From: HGM04593 sp045660825
GTDB lineage: Bacteria > Bacteroidota > Bacteroidia > Bacteroidales > Bacteroidaceae
Length of the DNA stretch: 64,000 nucleotides
Assembly (NCBI GenBank): GCA_045660825.1
Contig: JAZREN010000030.1
Location: forward strand, 49,518-113,517
Direction of reading: 5' to 3'
Shown: positions 1 to 9,700 of the stretch, one piece after another
How the letters are laid out: each line of letters starts with the position of its first letter
How positions within the stretch are numbered: the first letter of the stretch is position 1
Made by a program: the position numbers and the translations under genes
The notes under the pieces: generated by a model
Told to the model about the DNA's origin: nothing
Databases searched by the model: none
What the model saw: the letters and a program-made list of their open reading frames with translations, nothing else

Positions 1-849
1 ATGAACAAATATATTGCATGGGCTGCCGGTGACCCCACAGCCGAGCCAATGCCTCTGTACATGAAGCCAAAGGCTCCACTCTCTCTCCAGGATGTGCAGC
101 GCGGTATGCGCGACCACTACGAGGGCACACCTTTCGCCATCACCGATGACCTTGGTGCAGGTCCATACAACATGCCTTACCGTCCATCGCCACTCAGCTT
201 CAAGGTCGATGGCAAGGAGTATTTCAACGAGCGTCCCATCTCTACATTCCAGACTGCATTTACCTTTGTTGCACAGTTGCGCAGCTGGTTGCCGAATGCA
301 ATAGGTGGTGTAATGTGGTTCGGTACCGATGACTCTAACATGGTTGTCTACACACCTGTGTACTGCTGTGCTACATCAGTGCCCGACTGCTATGCTGAAC
401 AATATGCCGACCCTGTTGTTTTCTCTTGGAAGTCATCGTTCTGGGTGTTCAACTGGGTGTCTAACATGATCTATCCAAAATACTCGCTGGTCATTGACGA
501 CATGCGCCAGGTGCAGAGTGAACTTGAGAGTGCAATCTATGAACAGAGCAAGGTCGTGGAGGCCGAGGCTTTGGCTGTGATTGGTGCATCGCCCAAGTAT
601 GCTGTCAAGATGCTCACCGATTTCACTGCAGCAAGCGGCGAGGAGGCACTTGCTGCATGGAAGGCTTTCGGTGAGAAGGTTATCGTAAAGTACAACGACC
701 TGGTAGTAAAAAGCGAGAAGAACGGAAAGATAGAGCGTTCAAAGACAGGTTTGGCCGGTCGCATGACCCGTCCTGGTTATTCTACCGACTATTGGAGGAA
801 GGTGGTTGAGGAAACCGGCGACCGTTATCTCATCCCTGCTGCAAAATAA
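1..849 (+). CDS. C69-family dipeptidase, C-terminal part (cut by window edge)
   Basis: The reading frame is open from the first base and stops at 849, giving 282 residues. The sequence (AWAAGDPTAEPMPLYMKP near the start, then GPYNMPYRPSPLSF, and GGVMWFGTDDSNMVVYTPVYCC) resembles the C-terminal half of Bacteroidales peptidase family C69 (PepD-like Ntn hydrolases that cleave dipeptides). Family members in this order usually exceed 500 residues and begin with a signal peptide and the catalytic Cys, both absent here. The ATG at base 1 is therefore most likely an internal Met rather than the start. The last 60 residues (KTGLAGRMTRPGYSTDYWRKVVEETGDRY) look like a normal end. Confidence 0.8.
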   Translation: MNKYIAWAAGDPTAEPMPLYMKPKAPLSLQDVQRGMRDHYEGTPFAITDDLGAGPYNMPYRPSPLSFKVDGKEYFNERPISTFQTAFTFVAQLRSWLPNAIGGVMWFGTDDSNMVVYTPVYCCATSVPDCYAEQYADPVVFSWKSSFWVFNWVSNMIYPKYSLVIDDMRQVQSELESAIYEQSKVVEAEALAVIGASPKYAVKMLTDFTAASGEEALAAWKAFGEKVIVKYNDLVVKSEKNGKIERSKTGLAGRMTRPGYSTDYWRKVVEETGDRYLIPAAK

Positions 850-930
850 TGTAAAATCTCTTGTAGATTCAGATAAATCGTTATATTTGCATTTGATTTG
901 CATTTTATGATGCTCTGCGTTGAGTTTAAG

Positions 931-1008
931 GGATTTCTCGTCGCTATGCTCCGTCGGAATGACATACAGGCGAAGGCTTGTCATTTCGAACAAAAGTGAG
1001 AAATCTCC
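931..1008. repeat. Imperfect palindromic intergenic repeat
   Basis: The outer arms GGATTTCTC and GAGAAATCTCC and the inner arms GAATGACA and TGTCATTTC form a long imperfect hairpin in the gap between the dipeptidase and the phosphohexomutase. Sequences of the type 'AGATTTCTC...CGAAATGACA' are common dispersed palindromes in Bacteroidetes genomes. No protein is encoded here. Confidence 0.6.
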
Positions 1009-1064
1009 AACTATTGCGTGGTGAATAAAACTGTAAAAACAATAGAATAACTTATAATAAAACT

Positions 1065-2804
1065 ATGGATCAGGAACTTATTAAAATGGTAACGGACAAG
1101 GCTACAGAGTGGCTTTCTCCTGCCTATGACGAAGAGACAAGAAAAGAGGTTCAGGCAATGCTCGACAACGAGGACAAGACTCCGCTCATCGATGCATTCT
1201 ATCGCGAACTTGAGTTTGGTACAGGTGGTTTGCGTGGCATCATGGGTGCCGGTAGCAACCGCATGAACATATACACAGTGGGCAAGGCTACACAGGGTCT
1301 TGCAAACTATCTTAACGAGTGCTTCAAGGACTTGGAGCAGATTTCAGTTGTTGTAGGTCACGACTGCCGTAACAACAGCCGCCTGTTTGCCGAGATTTCA
1401 GCAAACATCTTCTCGGCCAACGGTATCAAGGTATATCTCTTTGAGGACCTCCGCCCAACACCCGAAATCTCATTCGCCATCCGTCACTTGGGTTGCCAGA
1501 GTGGTGTGAACATCACTGCCAGCCACAACCCCAAAGAGTATAACGGCTATAAGGCATACTGGGACGATGGTGCACAGATGCTCTCTCCACATGATGTAAA
1601 CACAATCAAGCACGTTGAGAGTGTAAAGGTCGAGGATATCAAGTTCACAGGTAACCCTGCACTCATTGAGGTTATCGGTGAGGAGGTTGACAAGGCGTTC
1701 CTCGATAAGGTACACACCCTCTCAATTGCTCCCGATGTAATTGCACGTCACAAGGATTTGAAGATTGTCTACACTCCAATCCACGGTTGTGGTAGAGTGA
1801 TGATTCCTGCGTCGTTGCGTCAGTGGGGCTTCGAGAACATCCACTGTGTAGAGGAGCAGATGGTTAAGGACGGCAACTTCCCAACAGTTGTTTCTCCTAA
1901 CCCCGAGAACCCCGAGGCTATGACAATGGCCATCAATCTGGCAAAGAAGATCGATGCCGATTTGGTATTGGCGTCTGACCCCGATGCCGACCGTCTTGCA
2001 ATCGCTTGCAAGGACAGCAAGGGCGAGTGGGCTATCATCAACGGTAACCAGACCTGTATGATTTTCCTCTACTATATCATCACCCAGTACCGTGCACTTG
2101 GCAAGATGACAGGTAAGGAGTTCGTCGTAAAGACAATCGTTACCACCGAGGTTATCAAGGAGATTGCCGAGAAGAACGACATCAAGATGTATGACTGCTA
2201 CACCGGTTTCAAGTGGATTGCAAAGGTTATCCGCGACAACGAGGGTGTTGCACAGTACATTGGTGGTGGCGAGGAGAGCTTCGGTTTCTTGGCCGAGGAT
2301 TTCTGCCGCGACAAGGACTCTGTTTCGGCTTGTAGCCTCATTGCCGAGGTTGCTGCTTGGGCAAAGGACAACGGCAAGACACTCTATGAGATGCTCATGG
2401 ATATCTATGTAGAGTATGGCTTCTCAAAGGAGGTTACAGTGAACGTTGTAAAGCCCGGTAAGAGCGGTGCCGACGAGATTCGCCAAATGATGGAGAACTT
2501 CCGCGCTAATCCTCTCAAGGAGATGGCCGGCGAGAAGGTTGTATGCTACAAGGACTTCAAGGCTATGAAGCAGGTCGACGGCGAGGGCAACGTAACCGAC
2601 ATTGACATGCCGGAGCCATCTAACGTACTCCAGTACTTCACCGAGAGCGGTAACAAGGTGTCTGTGCGTCCTTCGGGAACTGAGCCAAAGATCAAGTTCT
2701 ACATGGAGGCAAAGGGCAAGATGGGTTGCCGCAACTGCTATGCCGATGCTTGCGCCAAGGCCGATGCAACCATTGAGGCCATGAAGAAGGCAATGGGCAT
2801 CTGA
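1065..2804 (+). CDS. Phosphohexomutase (phosphoglucomutase/phosphomannomutase)
   Basis: A 579-residue alpha-D-phosphohexomutase, which interconverts hexose 1-phosphate and hexose 6-phosphate in the cytoplasm. Visible motifs in order: substrate-binding GTGGLRG (about 52-58); catalytic loop TASHNPKEYNG with phospho-Ser153; metal-binding DPDADR (305-310); sugar-binding GGGEESFGF; and C-terminal phosphate-binding RPSGTEPKIKF. The length fits the larger PGM/PMM subgroup usual in Bacteroidales. The products feed glycolysis and sugar-nucleotide synthesis, which suits a genome with a polysaccharide locus. The gene is monocistronic and followed at once by a strong terminator. The choice between glucose and mannose specificity cannot be made from sequence. 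Confidence 0.95.
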   Translation: MDQELIKMVTDKATEWLSPAYDEETRKEVQAMLDNEDKTPLIDAFYRELEFGTGGLRGIMGAGSNRMNIYTVGKATQGLANYLNECFKDLEQISVVVGHDCRNNSRLFAEISANIFSANGIKVYLFEDLRPTPEISFAIRHLGCQSGVNITASHNPKEYNGYKAYWDDGAQMLSPHDVNTIKHVESVKVEDIKFTGNPALIEVIGEEVDKAFLDKVHTLSIAPDVIARHKDLKIVYTPIHGCGRVMIPASLRQWGFENIHCVEEQMVKDGNFPTVVSPNPENPEAMTMAINLAKKIDADLVLASDPDADRLAIACKDSKGEWAIINGNQTCMIFLYYIITQYRALGKMTGKEFVVKTIVTTEVIKEIAEKNDIKMYDCYTGFKWIAKVIRDNEGVAQYIGGGEESFGFLAEDFCRDKDSVSACSLIAEVAAWAKDNGKTLYEMLMDIYVEYGFSKEVTVNVVKPGKSGADEIRQMMENFRANPLKEMAGEKVVCYKDFKAMKQVDGEGNVTDIDMPEPSNVLQYFTESGNKVSVRPSGTEPKIKFYMEAKGKMGCRNCYADACAKADATIEAMKKAMGI

Positions 2805-2820
2805 TACCATACCTATTTAT

Positions 2821-2864
2821 ATAAACAATCAACGGCACCTTGAGGGGTGCCGTTGATTGTTTAT
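2821..2864 (+). terminator. Strong intrinsic terminator of the phosphohexomutase gene
   Basis: Perfect 19-bp inverted repeat (2821-2839 and 2846-2864) with a 6-nt loop; the core is CAACGGCACC/GGTGCCGTTG. It starts 16 bp after the stop codon and ends in a T-rich stretch. Confidence 0.85.
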
Positions 2865-3344
2865 GTATTTTTCCGTGTGCCGGGCGTTTTTGGTGCTTTT
2901 TGCGCGACAAAAAGCACGTATAGAATTTTGTTTACAAAATCGATACATGCGCAGTGATAGGTCGCACGTAGCACAGACATAGTTTGTGCCGTGCGGGTCA
3001 CGATTAGCGCATGTTGTCAACGACTTGAAGAAAAATATAGGTAATAATATAGCAGTTGACCAATGTTGACATTATTCGCGAATTTGTCATCCTGAACGGA
3101 TGTGAAGGATCTCATAACCACGAAGAACAGAGATACTTCGCTTTGCTCAGTATGACAGGGCCGCCGGGTCAACATCTATATTATTACCAAAATATAAGTA
3201 AACAATTAAGGTTGAGGATTGCTGTAGAATATAACAGCGAGCAAAAGTGAGAACTTTTTTATCTTTTTTGTCCTTTTTATACGAATTTGCACGCTTGTGA
3301 GAAACAAAAACACCTTACCGCATGCTGCATGATAGGTTTTTTAC
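2865..3344. other. Non-coding gap with interspersed repeat
   Basis: About 480 bp without a credible gene; short open frames here lack ribosome sites and family resemblance. The section 3040-3188 is an interspersed repeat described separately. The rest (2865-3039) shows no structure I can name. Confidence 0.5.
3040..3188. repeat. Interspersed repeat family A, complete copy with terminal inverted repeats
   Basis: About 149 bp bounded by inverted ends: left ggtaataatatagcagttgac (starts 3040) and right gggtcaacatctatattatt (starts 3166, running to 3188). Inside are the widespread bacterial palindrome halves gtcatcctgaacgg...gaaggatct and gagatacttcgctttgctca. Related copies lie at 19217-19374 and, as a right end only, at 20842-20864. 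No transposase is encoded, so it is MITE-like or REP-like. Confidence 0.7.
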
Positions 3345-3352
3345 TATCTTCG
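3345..3352 (+). promoter_or_regulatory. -7 promoter element of the acyl-CoA ligase gene
   Basis: TATCTTCG, one mismatch from the Bacteroidetes -7 consensus TAnnTTTG, placed about 70 bp before the start codon. No clear -33 TTTG is seen. Confidence 0.5.
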
Positions 3353-3371
3353 CAGCAGTTTAACTAAGGAA

Positions 3372-3400
3372 GGGCAGCCGGGTAACACATTCCCGTGCCC
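3372..3400 (+). other. Leader hairpin before the acyl-CoA ligase
   Basis: GGGCA and TGCCC pair, enclosing CGGG and CCCG around a 9-nt loop (with a 2-nt bulge), inside the probable 5' leader. No U-run follows, so it is not an ordinary terminator; it may stabilise the mRNA or be regulatory. Confidence 0.4.
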
Positions 3401-3423
3401 CTATTCATGAAAATAAAACTGTT

Positions 3424-5331
3424 ATGAAAAAAACATTGGTAGATCTTTTTGAGGAATCGGTTCGTTTATATCCAAACAATACTTTCCTCTTGGAAAAGAC
3501 AGACAAGAAAGAAGGATTCAAACCAACAACCTATGCACAGGTCAAGGAGCAGGTATACCGCCTGGGTGCCGGTTTTCAGGCGCTTGGCGTTAAGAAAGGC
3601 GACAACATGGCGCTCCTTAGCGAGGGTTGCAACATGTGGGTAATCGGTGAGCTTGCAATGTTCTATGCCGGCGCGGTGAATGTGCCACTCTCAATAAAGC
3701 TCGAGGAGAGCAACGACCTGCTGTTCCGTCTTGTGCATGGTGATGTCAAATATATCTTTGTCTCAAATTACCAGCTCAAGAAAATCCGTGCAATCAAGGA
3801 TAAACTCGACCTGGTGAAGAAGGTTATTGTCTTTGGCAATGCGGGGGAACTTGAGGATGGCGAAATGCATGTGGATGAGGTGCTCAAGATGGGTGACAAG
3901 TTCCTTGCAGAGCATACAATGGAGGAGTTCCTCGCCGTTGGTCAGTCACTTGTGAATGATGACATTGCAACAATTACCTATACCAGCGGCACTACAGCCG
4001 ACCCAAAAGGTGTTGTGCTCACACACCGCAACTACACCGCCAATGTTGAGCAGGCATCGACACTTGTGCACATTGACGAAGGCTGGCGCACACTTATCAT
4101 CCTGCCTCTCGACCACTGCTTTGCACACGTTGTAGGTTTTTACATCATGATGTCAAAGGGTGCTACCGCAGCAACCGTACAGGTGGGCCGCACCGGTCTC
4201 GAGACATTGAAGAACATACCTCTTAATATTAAAGAGGTACGTCCTCATTTCATTCTCTCTGTCCCTTCCTTGGCAAAGACATTTAAGAAGAACATCGAGG
4301 CCGCCATCCGTGCAAAGGGCAAGTTTACCGAAAGACTTTTCAATTGGGGTATTGCTGTGCGCCAGAAGTATTACGGCGAGAGCAGTCTCGACTCAAAGGG
4401 CATGCGTGTGTTCCTTAAACCGCTTGTTGCTCTCTTCGACAAACTCATCTTCTCAAAGGTTCGCGAGAATTTCGGTGGTGAATTGCGTTTCTTTGTAGGT
4501 GGTGGTGCTTTGCTCGACAAGGACTTGCAGCACTTCTACCTTGGCGTGGGCATGCCAATGTTCCAGGGATATGGTCTTTCCGAGGCTACCCCTGTCATTT
4601 CATCCAACGGCCCCGACCTCTACCGTTTTGGTTCAAGCGGCAAGCTTGTCACACCAATCGAACTCAAAATATGTGATGCCGACGGTCTGGAACTGCCTAC
4701 AGGCGAGCTTGGTGAGATTGTTGTAAAGGGCGAGAATGTCATGGCCGGCTATTGGAAGAATCCTACTGCTACAGCCGAGACTGTGCGTGACGGCTATCTC
4801 TACACCGGCGACCTTGGATATATGTCGAGCGAGGGTTTGCTCTATGTCAAGGGACGCTTCAAGAGTCTCTTGATTTCGAGCGATGGCGACAAGTATAGCC
4901 CCGAGGGCATTGAGGAGGCTTTTGTGAGCCTATGCCCAACCGTTGACCAGGTTATTCTCTATAACAACCAATCACCATGTACCACAGCTCTCATTGTGCC
5001 CAACAAGGATAATATCAAACGTGCGCTTGCCGAGAAGAACCTCGACCTCACTACCGAGGAGGGACGCAAGGCTGCTTGCGACTTGGTAAAGGCTGATGTC
5101 GATTCATTCAAGAAGGGTGGTGTGAATGCCGGAATGTTCCCCGAGCGCTGGTTGCCAAGCTGCTTTGCAGTGTTGCCCGAGGCCTTCACCGAGCAGAACG
5201 GTATGATGAACAGTACAATGAAGGTTGTCCGCGGCAAGGTCGAGAAATTCTATAAGGAACGTATCGACATCCTTTATACCGCCGAGGGTAAGAACCTCTA
5301 TGAGCAGCATAACCTCGACGCATTCAAGTAA
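3424..5331 (+). CDS. Long-chain fatty acid-CoA ligase (AMP-binding)
   Basis: A 635-residue adenylate-forming enzyme that activates fatty acids to acyl-CoA with ATP. The P-loop-like signature ITYTSGTTADPKG spans about residues 184-196, followed by the QGYGLSE motif, the TGDLGY motif with the adenylate-binding Asp, and the C-terminal lid VKGRFKSLLISSDGDKYSPE. The size and the 'FKKGGVNAGMFPERW' tail fit the long-chain ligases common in Bacteroidales. No signal peptide, so cytosolic or peripherally membrane-bound. The gene has its own promoter and a leader hairpin. Substrate length is not deducible. Confidence 0.93.
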   Translation: MKKTLVDLFEESVRLYPNNTFLLEKTDKKEGFKPTTYAQVKEQVYRLGAGFQALGVKKGDNMALLSEGCNMWVIGELAMFYAGAVNVPLSIKLEESNDLLFRLVHGDVKYIFVSNYQLKKIRAIKDKLDLVKKVIVFGNAGELEDGEMHVDEVLKMGDKFLAEHTMEEFLAVGQSLVNDDIATITYTSGTTADPKGVVLTHRNYTANVEQASTLVHIDEGWRTLIILPLDHCFAHVVGFYIMMSKGATAATVQVGRTGLETLKNIPLNIKEVRPHFILSVPSLAKTFKKNIEAAIRAKGKFTERLFNWGIAVRQKYYGESSLDSKGMRVFLKPLVALFDKLIFSKVRENFGGELRFFVGGGALLDKDLQHFYLGVGMPMFQGYGLSEATPVISSNGPDLYRFGSSGKLVTPIELKICDADGLELPTGELGEIVVKGENVMAGYWKNPTATAETVRDGYLYTGDLGYMSSEGLLYVKGRFKSLLISSDGDKYSPEGIEEAFVSLCPTVDQVILYNNQSPCTTALIVPNKDNIKRALAEKNLDLTTEEGRKAACDLVKADVDSFKKGGVNAGMFPERWLPSCFAVLPEAFTEQNGMMNSTMKVVRGKVEKFYKERIDILYTAEGKNLYEQHNLDAFK

Positions 5332-5340
5332 TTAGAATAT

Positions 5341-5382
5341 CCGCCTCCTGTACCTCAATTGGTACTGGGGGTGGTTGTATTA
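5341..5382 (+). terminator. Probable terminator of the acyl-CoA ligase gene
   Basis: Imperfect hairpin ccgcctcctgtacc (5341-5354) with ggtactgggggtgg (5361-5374), loop tcaatt, then a T-rich run. It begins 9 bp after the stop codon. Confidence 0.6.
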
Positions 5383-5449
5383 TACTATATACTCAGTAGA
5401 ATAACACTATAAGCGAACTTCCACTCTAAATTTCTACGGCAACGGTAAT

Positions 5450-5483
5450 GTCATATCGACCGCATGGGAGATATCTCAAAATG
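5450..5483 (+). repeat. Short dispersed repeat (GTCATATCGAnCG...GAGATATCTCAA)
   Basis: This 34-bp segment matches 15895-15928 at about 30 of 34 positions, and a degenerate version lies at 19264-19292. It sits in a non-coding gap. Confidence 0.6.
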
Positions 5484-5507
5484 TTGTGTTAGTGGATATT
5501 TAAACAA

Positions 5508-5544
5508 AATCTCTCCCGTAAGTGTAACACCTACGGGAGAGATT
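5508..5544 (-). terminator. Terminator of the Cys/Lys-rich protein gene
   Basis: Perfect 13-bp arms AATCTCTCCCGTA and TACGGGAGAGATT around an 11-nt loop. On the minus strand the hairpin is followed by TTTGTTT, directly downstream of the gene ending at 5561. Confidence 0.8.
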
Positions 5545-5560
5545 CAGTAGTTTTCTGTTA

Positions 5561-6169
5561 TTACTTCTTGCAATCTCTTTTGCAATCAGCCTTCTTTCTG
5601 CACTCTTTCTTGCAATCGGCATTCTTCTTGCATTTATCGGCTTTTGGGCCCTTCTTGCAGGCATCCTTCATTCTGCAATTCTTTTTGCAATCGTCTCCTT
5701 TCTTGAACATATCCGGCATGTGGCGTTTGCCCTGTGGCGCACCTGGCTTGCCAAAGCGGCGTGGAGGCATTGCCTTCATGTCTTTGCGGTTCTTTTCCTT
5801 CTGTGCCTTGAAACCGAAAATCATATCAAGCTGCTTAGCGTTGAGCACCTTTGCAAGTTTCTTGTAATATTTCTTGTCAATCTTCAAGCTCTTCTTGCGG
5901 ACACTCATCATCTCCTCCAAGTTGCTCTTCACCTGCTTATCGGTAAGCTCCTTGCCAATGACAAGTTGTGGACGGCAAGCCGCCTTGTCTTCAAGATATT
6001 CCTGATATAATTCAATGAATTTTTCTTTCTGTGAATCGTCTACTTTGAGCTTGTTTGCCATCTTCATGGCGCGGAACTCCAACTTCTTCTCCCCTTGTGG
6101 CTTTGCCTGTATATTGGCGAATGATGTGAATGCCACCGCCAATGCAATAATCAATACGCGTGTTTTCAT
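5561..6169 (-). CDS. Periplasmic LTxxQ-like protein with Cys/Lys-rich tail
   Basis: A 202-residue protein with an N-terminal signal peptide (MKTRVLIIALAVAFTSFANIQA). Residues about 30-125 are charged and helical, ending in LNAKQLDMIFGF, which resembles the LTxxQ motif of Spy/CpxP-type periplasmic chaperones and related metal-stress proteins. The last ~45 residues hold eight cysteines among lysines, with three C-x3-C units (CKKNC, CKKEC, CKRDC). Such a tail could bind metal or form disulfides; this is inference. The gene stands alone with its own terminator. A precise family cannot be named. Confidence 0.85.
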   Translation of the reverse strand: MKTRVLIIALAVAFTSFANIQAKPQGEKKLEFRAMKMANKLKVDDSQKEKFIELYQEYLEDKAACRPQLVIGKELTDKQVKSNLEEMMSVRKKSLKIDKKYYKKLAKVLNAKQLDMIFGFKAQKEKNRKDMKAMPPRRFGKPGAPQGKRHMPDMFKKGDDCKKNCRMKDACKKGPKADKCKKNADCKKECRKKADCKRDCKK

Positions 6170-6565
6170 AATACAATCAGTTTTTTGTTTATTCTTTTAC
6201 TCTGCTTTTATTTGACACCGGTTTCTGTAAAAGGTTTAAAATTCTCCAAAATTATTCTTTTGCAGACTGACGTAAATGCTGCTTTTCTTTTGACAAAATG
6301 ATATTTTATACCTCGTTTTAATTGCATTTGTCAACTGGGGGGGGTGGCAAAATGTCAGTTGTTACAGTTGTTTGCGTGCTGTAATTTGTTTTTTGCGCTT
6401 TTGTTGGCTTGCAATTTGTCATTTTTTGTCATTGTTGTAATTGTGGGACTGTACTCTATGCGGTTGTCTGCCCCTTTTTGTGTTTTGCTTATAAAAGTTT
6501 TCAATAAATGTTTGGTATTTAGTAGTTTTGTACAAAAAATGTAGAAATATTTGCTAAAAAAAATT
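6170..6565. other. Divergent intergenic region with G8 tract
   Basis: About 400 bp between two divergent secreted-protein genes with no credible coding frame. It contains a run of eight G (6337-6344) flanked by TTGTCAAC and AAAATGTCAG; a similar arrangement occurs at about 13107-13180. It presumably carries the minus-strand promoter of the Cys/Lys-rich protein, but I see no clear -7 element for it. Confidence 0.5.
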
Positions 6566-6596
6566 TTTGCTATGTGAAGTAAAATTTATAATTTTG
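6566..6596 (+). promoter_or_regulatory. Consensus promoter of the 1310-residue secreted protein
   Basis: TTTG at 6566-6569 and TAATTTTG at 6589-6596, separated by 19 bp, match the Bacteroidetes -33/-7 consensus. The leader is then about 140 nt and includes a small hairpin CATCTCTggcgAGAGATG (about 6699-6716). Confidence 0.8.
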
Positions 6597-6747
6597 TAGC
6601 GTCAATTGGGCTGACAAAAAGTATGAATGAAAAACACGCTCTGCTTGTTGAATTTTTGTCACTCGAATCTCTGGAAAAACTTACAACTATACTATACCAT
6701 CTCTGGCGAGAGATGTAGACAGACACAAATACTAAACAATACTATAT

Positions 6748-9700
6748 ATGAACAAAATCAGATTGATTTTTGCGGCAGTCATGTGCTTTGTCACATTGAC
6801 TGCTTTTGCTCAGTCGCCAACATTCTCTTCAACCAACAACAACAAGACTACTGAGAGAAACAACGCGACTTGGTACACTATCAAGAATGCCAAGACCGGC
6901 GAATATCTTCGCTATGAGGGATTCAAGTTTTCAATGACAACATCGCCAAAAACTGTTGACGGAGTCTATGCCCTTGATACCTGTGCGATGTTCTATGTGA
7001 CAGGAAATGCCAATGCTGCGTATATTCACAACTATGCGGCAGGTACTCAACGTTTGTGCGTGGCACCAAACAAATGGGACGAAAGTGGAACTGCATTCCA
7101 GATAAAGACAACTACCGGTGGCGTGTTTATCTCGCAATCGGGTAACACTGCTGCATCGGATGCTTTCCACTACAACGAATCGACAGGCAAGGTCGACCTC
7201 TACTTGGGAAGCGACCCCGGCTCGGTATGGGTTTTCGAGCAGATTACCGACTTTGGCGACATAATGGGACTGAACAAACTCATCGATGACGCCTACAATA
7301 CTGTGAATACGTCTACATCTTGGGGCTTCAATTGGGCTACTGTCATAGCGCTTATTGACAGATACACACTTAAAGGTTGGGGTAATGGCGGTCTTACAGA
7401 TAATGACCACACAAAGCTTTCAACAACCCTTGCCGATATTAAAACGGCAACAGAAATCGTTGATAGATACAAAGAATCGTTGACAACCTCTTTCAATTAT
7501 GCGGAAATCTTCAATGGCACAAACCCTAACGCAACGGATAAGAAATATCTATCGACCAACTCGACATATTTGACTATCAATAATGTCCAAAAGACTCACA
7601 CAAATGTTTGGAAGGTGGAATTTGTCGAGGGTGAGACATTCCGCATATATAACGAAGCTTCAAACATGTACATTGCAATCCCGGAATCGTCCGATGGGGT
7701 TACAAATGTCGGCATGACGTCCGATGCCAATATGGCAGGAACTTGGAAGATGACAGTATCGAACCCTCAGACATCGGGTGATGTCGTAACATCAGCTGTG
7801 GTACAGTTTATCTCTGTAGATATAAGCAACGCATATCTTTGTCTTACTGATGGTGATACAAAGAATGTCAAATGTGTTTCCAATCAGAATGCAGCCGGAG
7901 CAAAGTGGGTACTCATTCCTGTTGCCGATGTGGAGATTACCGACAATTTCTATAGCCTTGCTGCAAATATGGCTTGGCAATATCCGCACTATCTGCAGTT
8001 GAATGAGGGACTCGTAAAAGAGCCTTGCGAGAAATACTCGACAAATGCCGATGTTGAGGATGGAACCTCAACATGCCTGCTGACCGACGGCTCTTACGTT
8101 ACTTCACTTACCACAGTAGAGGGCTCTACCGGTGAGAATCACTACCTGCAGGCCGACCTTGACGGCAAAGCTGTGACATCATTCTACTTCTACATAAAGG
8201 CAAGTTTGCAGACAACTTCGGGCCGTCCGGTCAAGATACGTGTATCGGGCAGCAACAACGGCACATCGTTTACAGATATCACAACGGTAGAGACGAACAT
8301 GCGCGACGAAATGTTCTACTTCTCGGACCTTATAAACTGCCCGTCATATACTCATCTGCGCTTTACCATTGAGGGAGTAAATGTCGGTGACAAGGCCTTC
8401 ACGATCTCCGAATTCTACATTCTTCCACACAATAACGATGTAGATGCTTGTGTTGCTACAATCAAAGGTTTCTACGGTACAGCACTGTATGAGGATAAGA
8501 TAAAGGTTTATGCTTCGGAGCTCATAGCTTTGGAAAGCCAATACTATCTCGACAACAACACAGTAGAGAATGGCAAGGTAGCCGCAAATGGAGCGACACC
8601 ACAGCCGGGTCAATACCGCTATGACAAAAGGGTTGCGTTGCAGAATGCTTTAACAGTCTTCAAACAACAGACTACCGATGATGCAAAGTATGAAAAGGGC
8701 AAGTTGATGGCTGACGCGCTCGAGGAGTTCAAGAACTCTAAATGCAGTCCTATGTTTGTAATCTCATCGGCATGGGAAGATGGATATTCATCCGACTGGG
8801 CTATAAAATGTGATGAGAATAACAAATCATTCGCAGGTGTCGAAACCAACGAATGGGATGCACGCCAGTGGTTTACCAATTACAAACTGGAAAGTACCGT
8901 CGTTGAACCGGTGAACGCGACCGAAATGAAAAGTGCCATAGGCAACATACTGCTTATGAATGCACAACACTCGAGTATTGAGAGCGTTGAGGGCTGGAAC
9001 GAACTGTATGAAAGCGGACGCGACGCATATTCAATCCGTCTGTACAATGGCAATGACTATCTTATGGTCGATGAATACATGGACCTTGGTGTAGTAAGCT
9101 CACCAGCAACCACAGAAGGCAACAAGAATGCAGCCTGGTACTTTACATACGTGGGAACATCGGCACAGATTTATGGCCTTAACGCAACAAACAGCGACCA
9201 CATGGCAGTAGTTGACGCTCTTGCCAAGTTCGGAGAGTTATATACAATTGCGAAAAATTACAACGACAATTATGATGCCACTGCAACCCAATTGGGCAAA
9301 TACCACTATGACAACAAGGGCGAGAACAGCTTGACAAAAGATGGTTTTGACAATTTGTTTGCCACAGCCACTACGCACTACAACAAGGGCGCAGCAAAGA
9401 TATTGGAGGAGTACCTCAGCGGCACATCCGATTACACCCCCGAGGTTATTACATCGTTTGTTGACGCACTTGAGCAGCACTTTGTAAACTTCCACCTCAA
9501 CACACCGCCTGCAGGTTATTACTACCGCATACGTGGTCGCGTGTCGCTCAATTACCTGCAATCGGGCATGAACGGTGGAACACTAGCCATGGGTGCCATA
9601 ACCGATGCTTCGGGTAACATCAACGATAAAGTTGCCGCAACATCAGTGTTCTACGCAGTGGACGGCAACGCCGATGGTGCAACAAACATCCTGTCATTCA

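Noticed and set aside
3040..3188. Insertion sequence
   Set aside because: Inverted ends are present but there is no transposase frame and the element is only 149 bp, so it is listed as a repeat.
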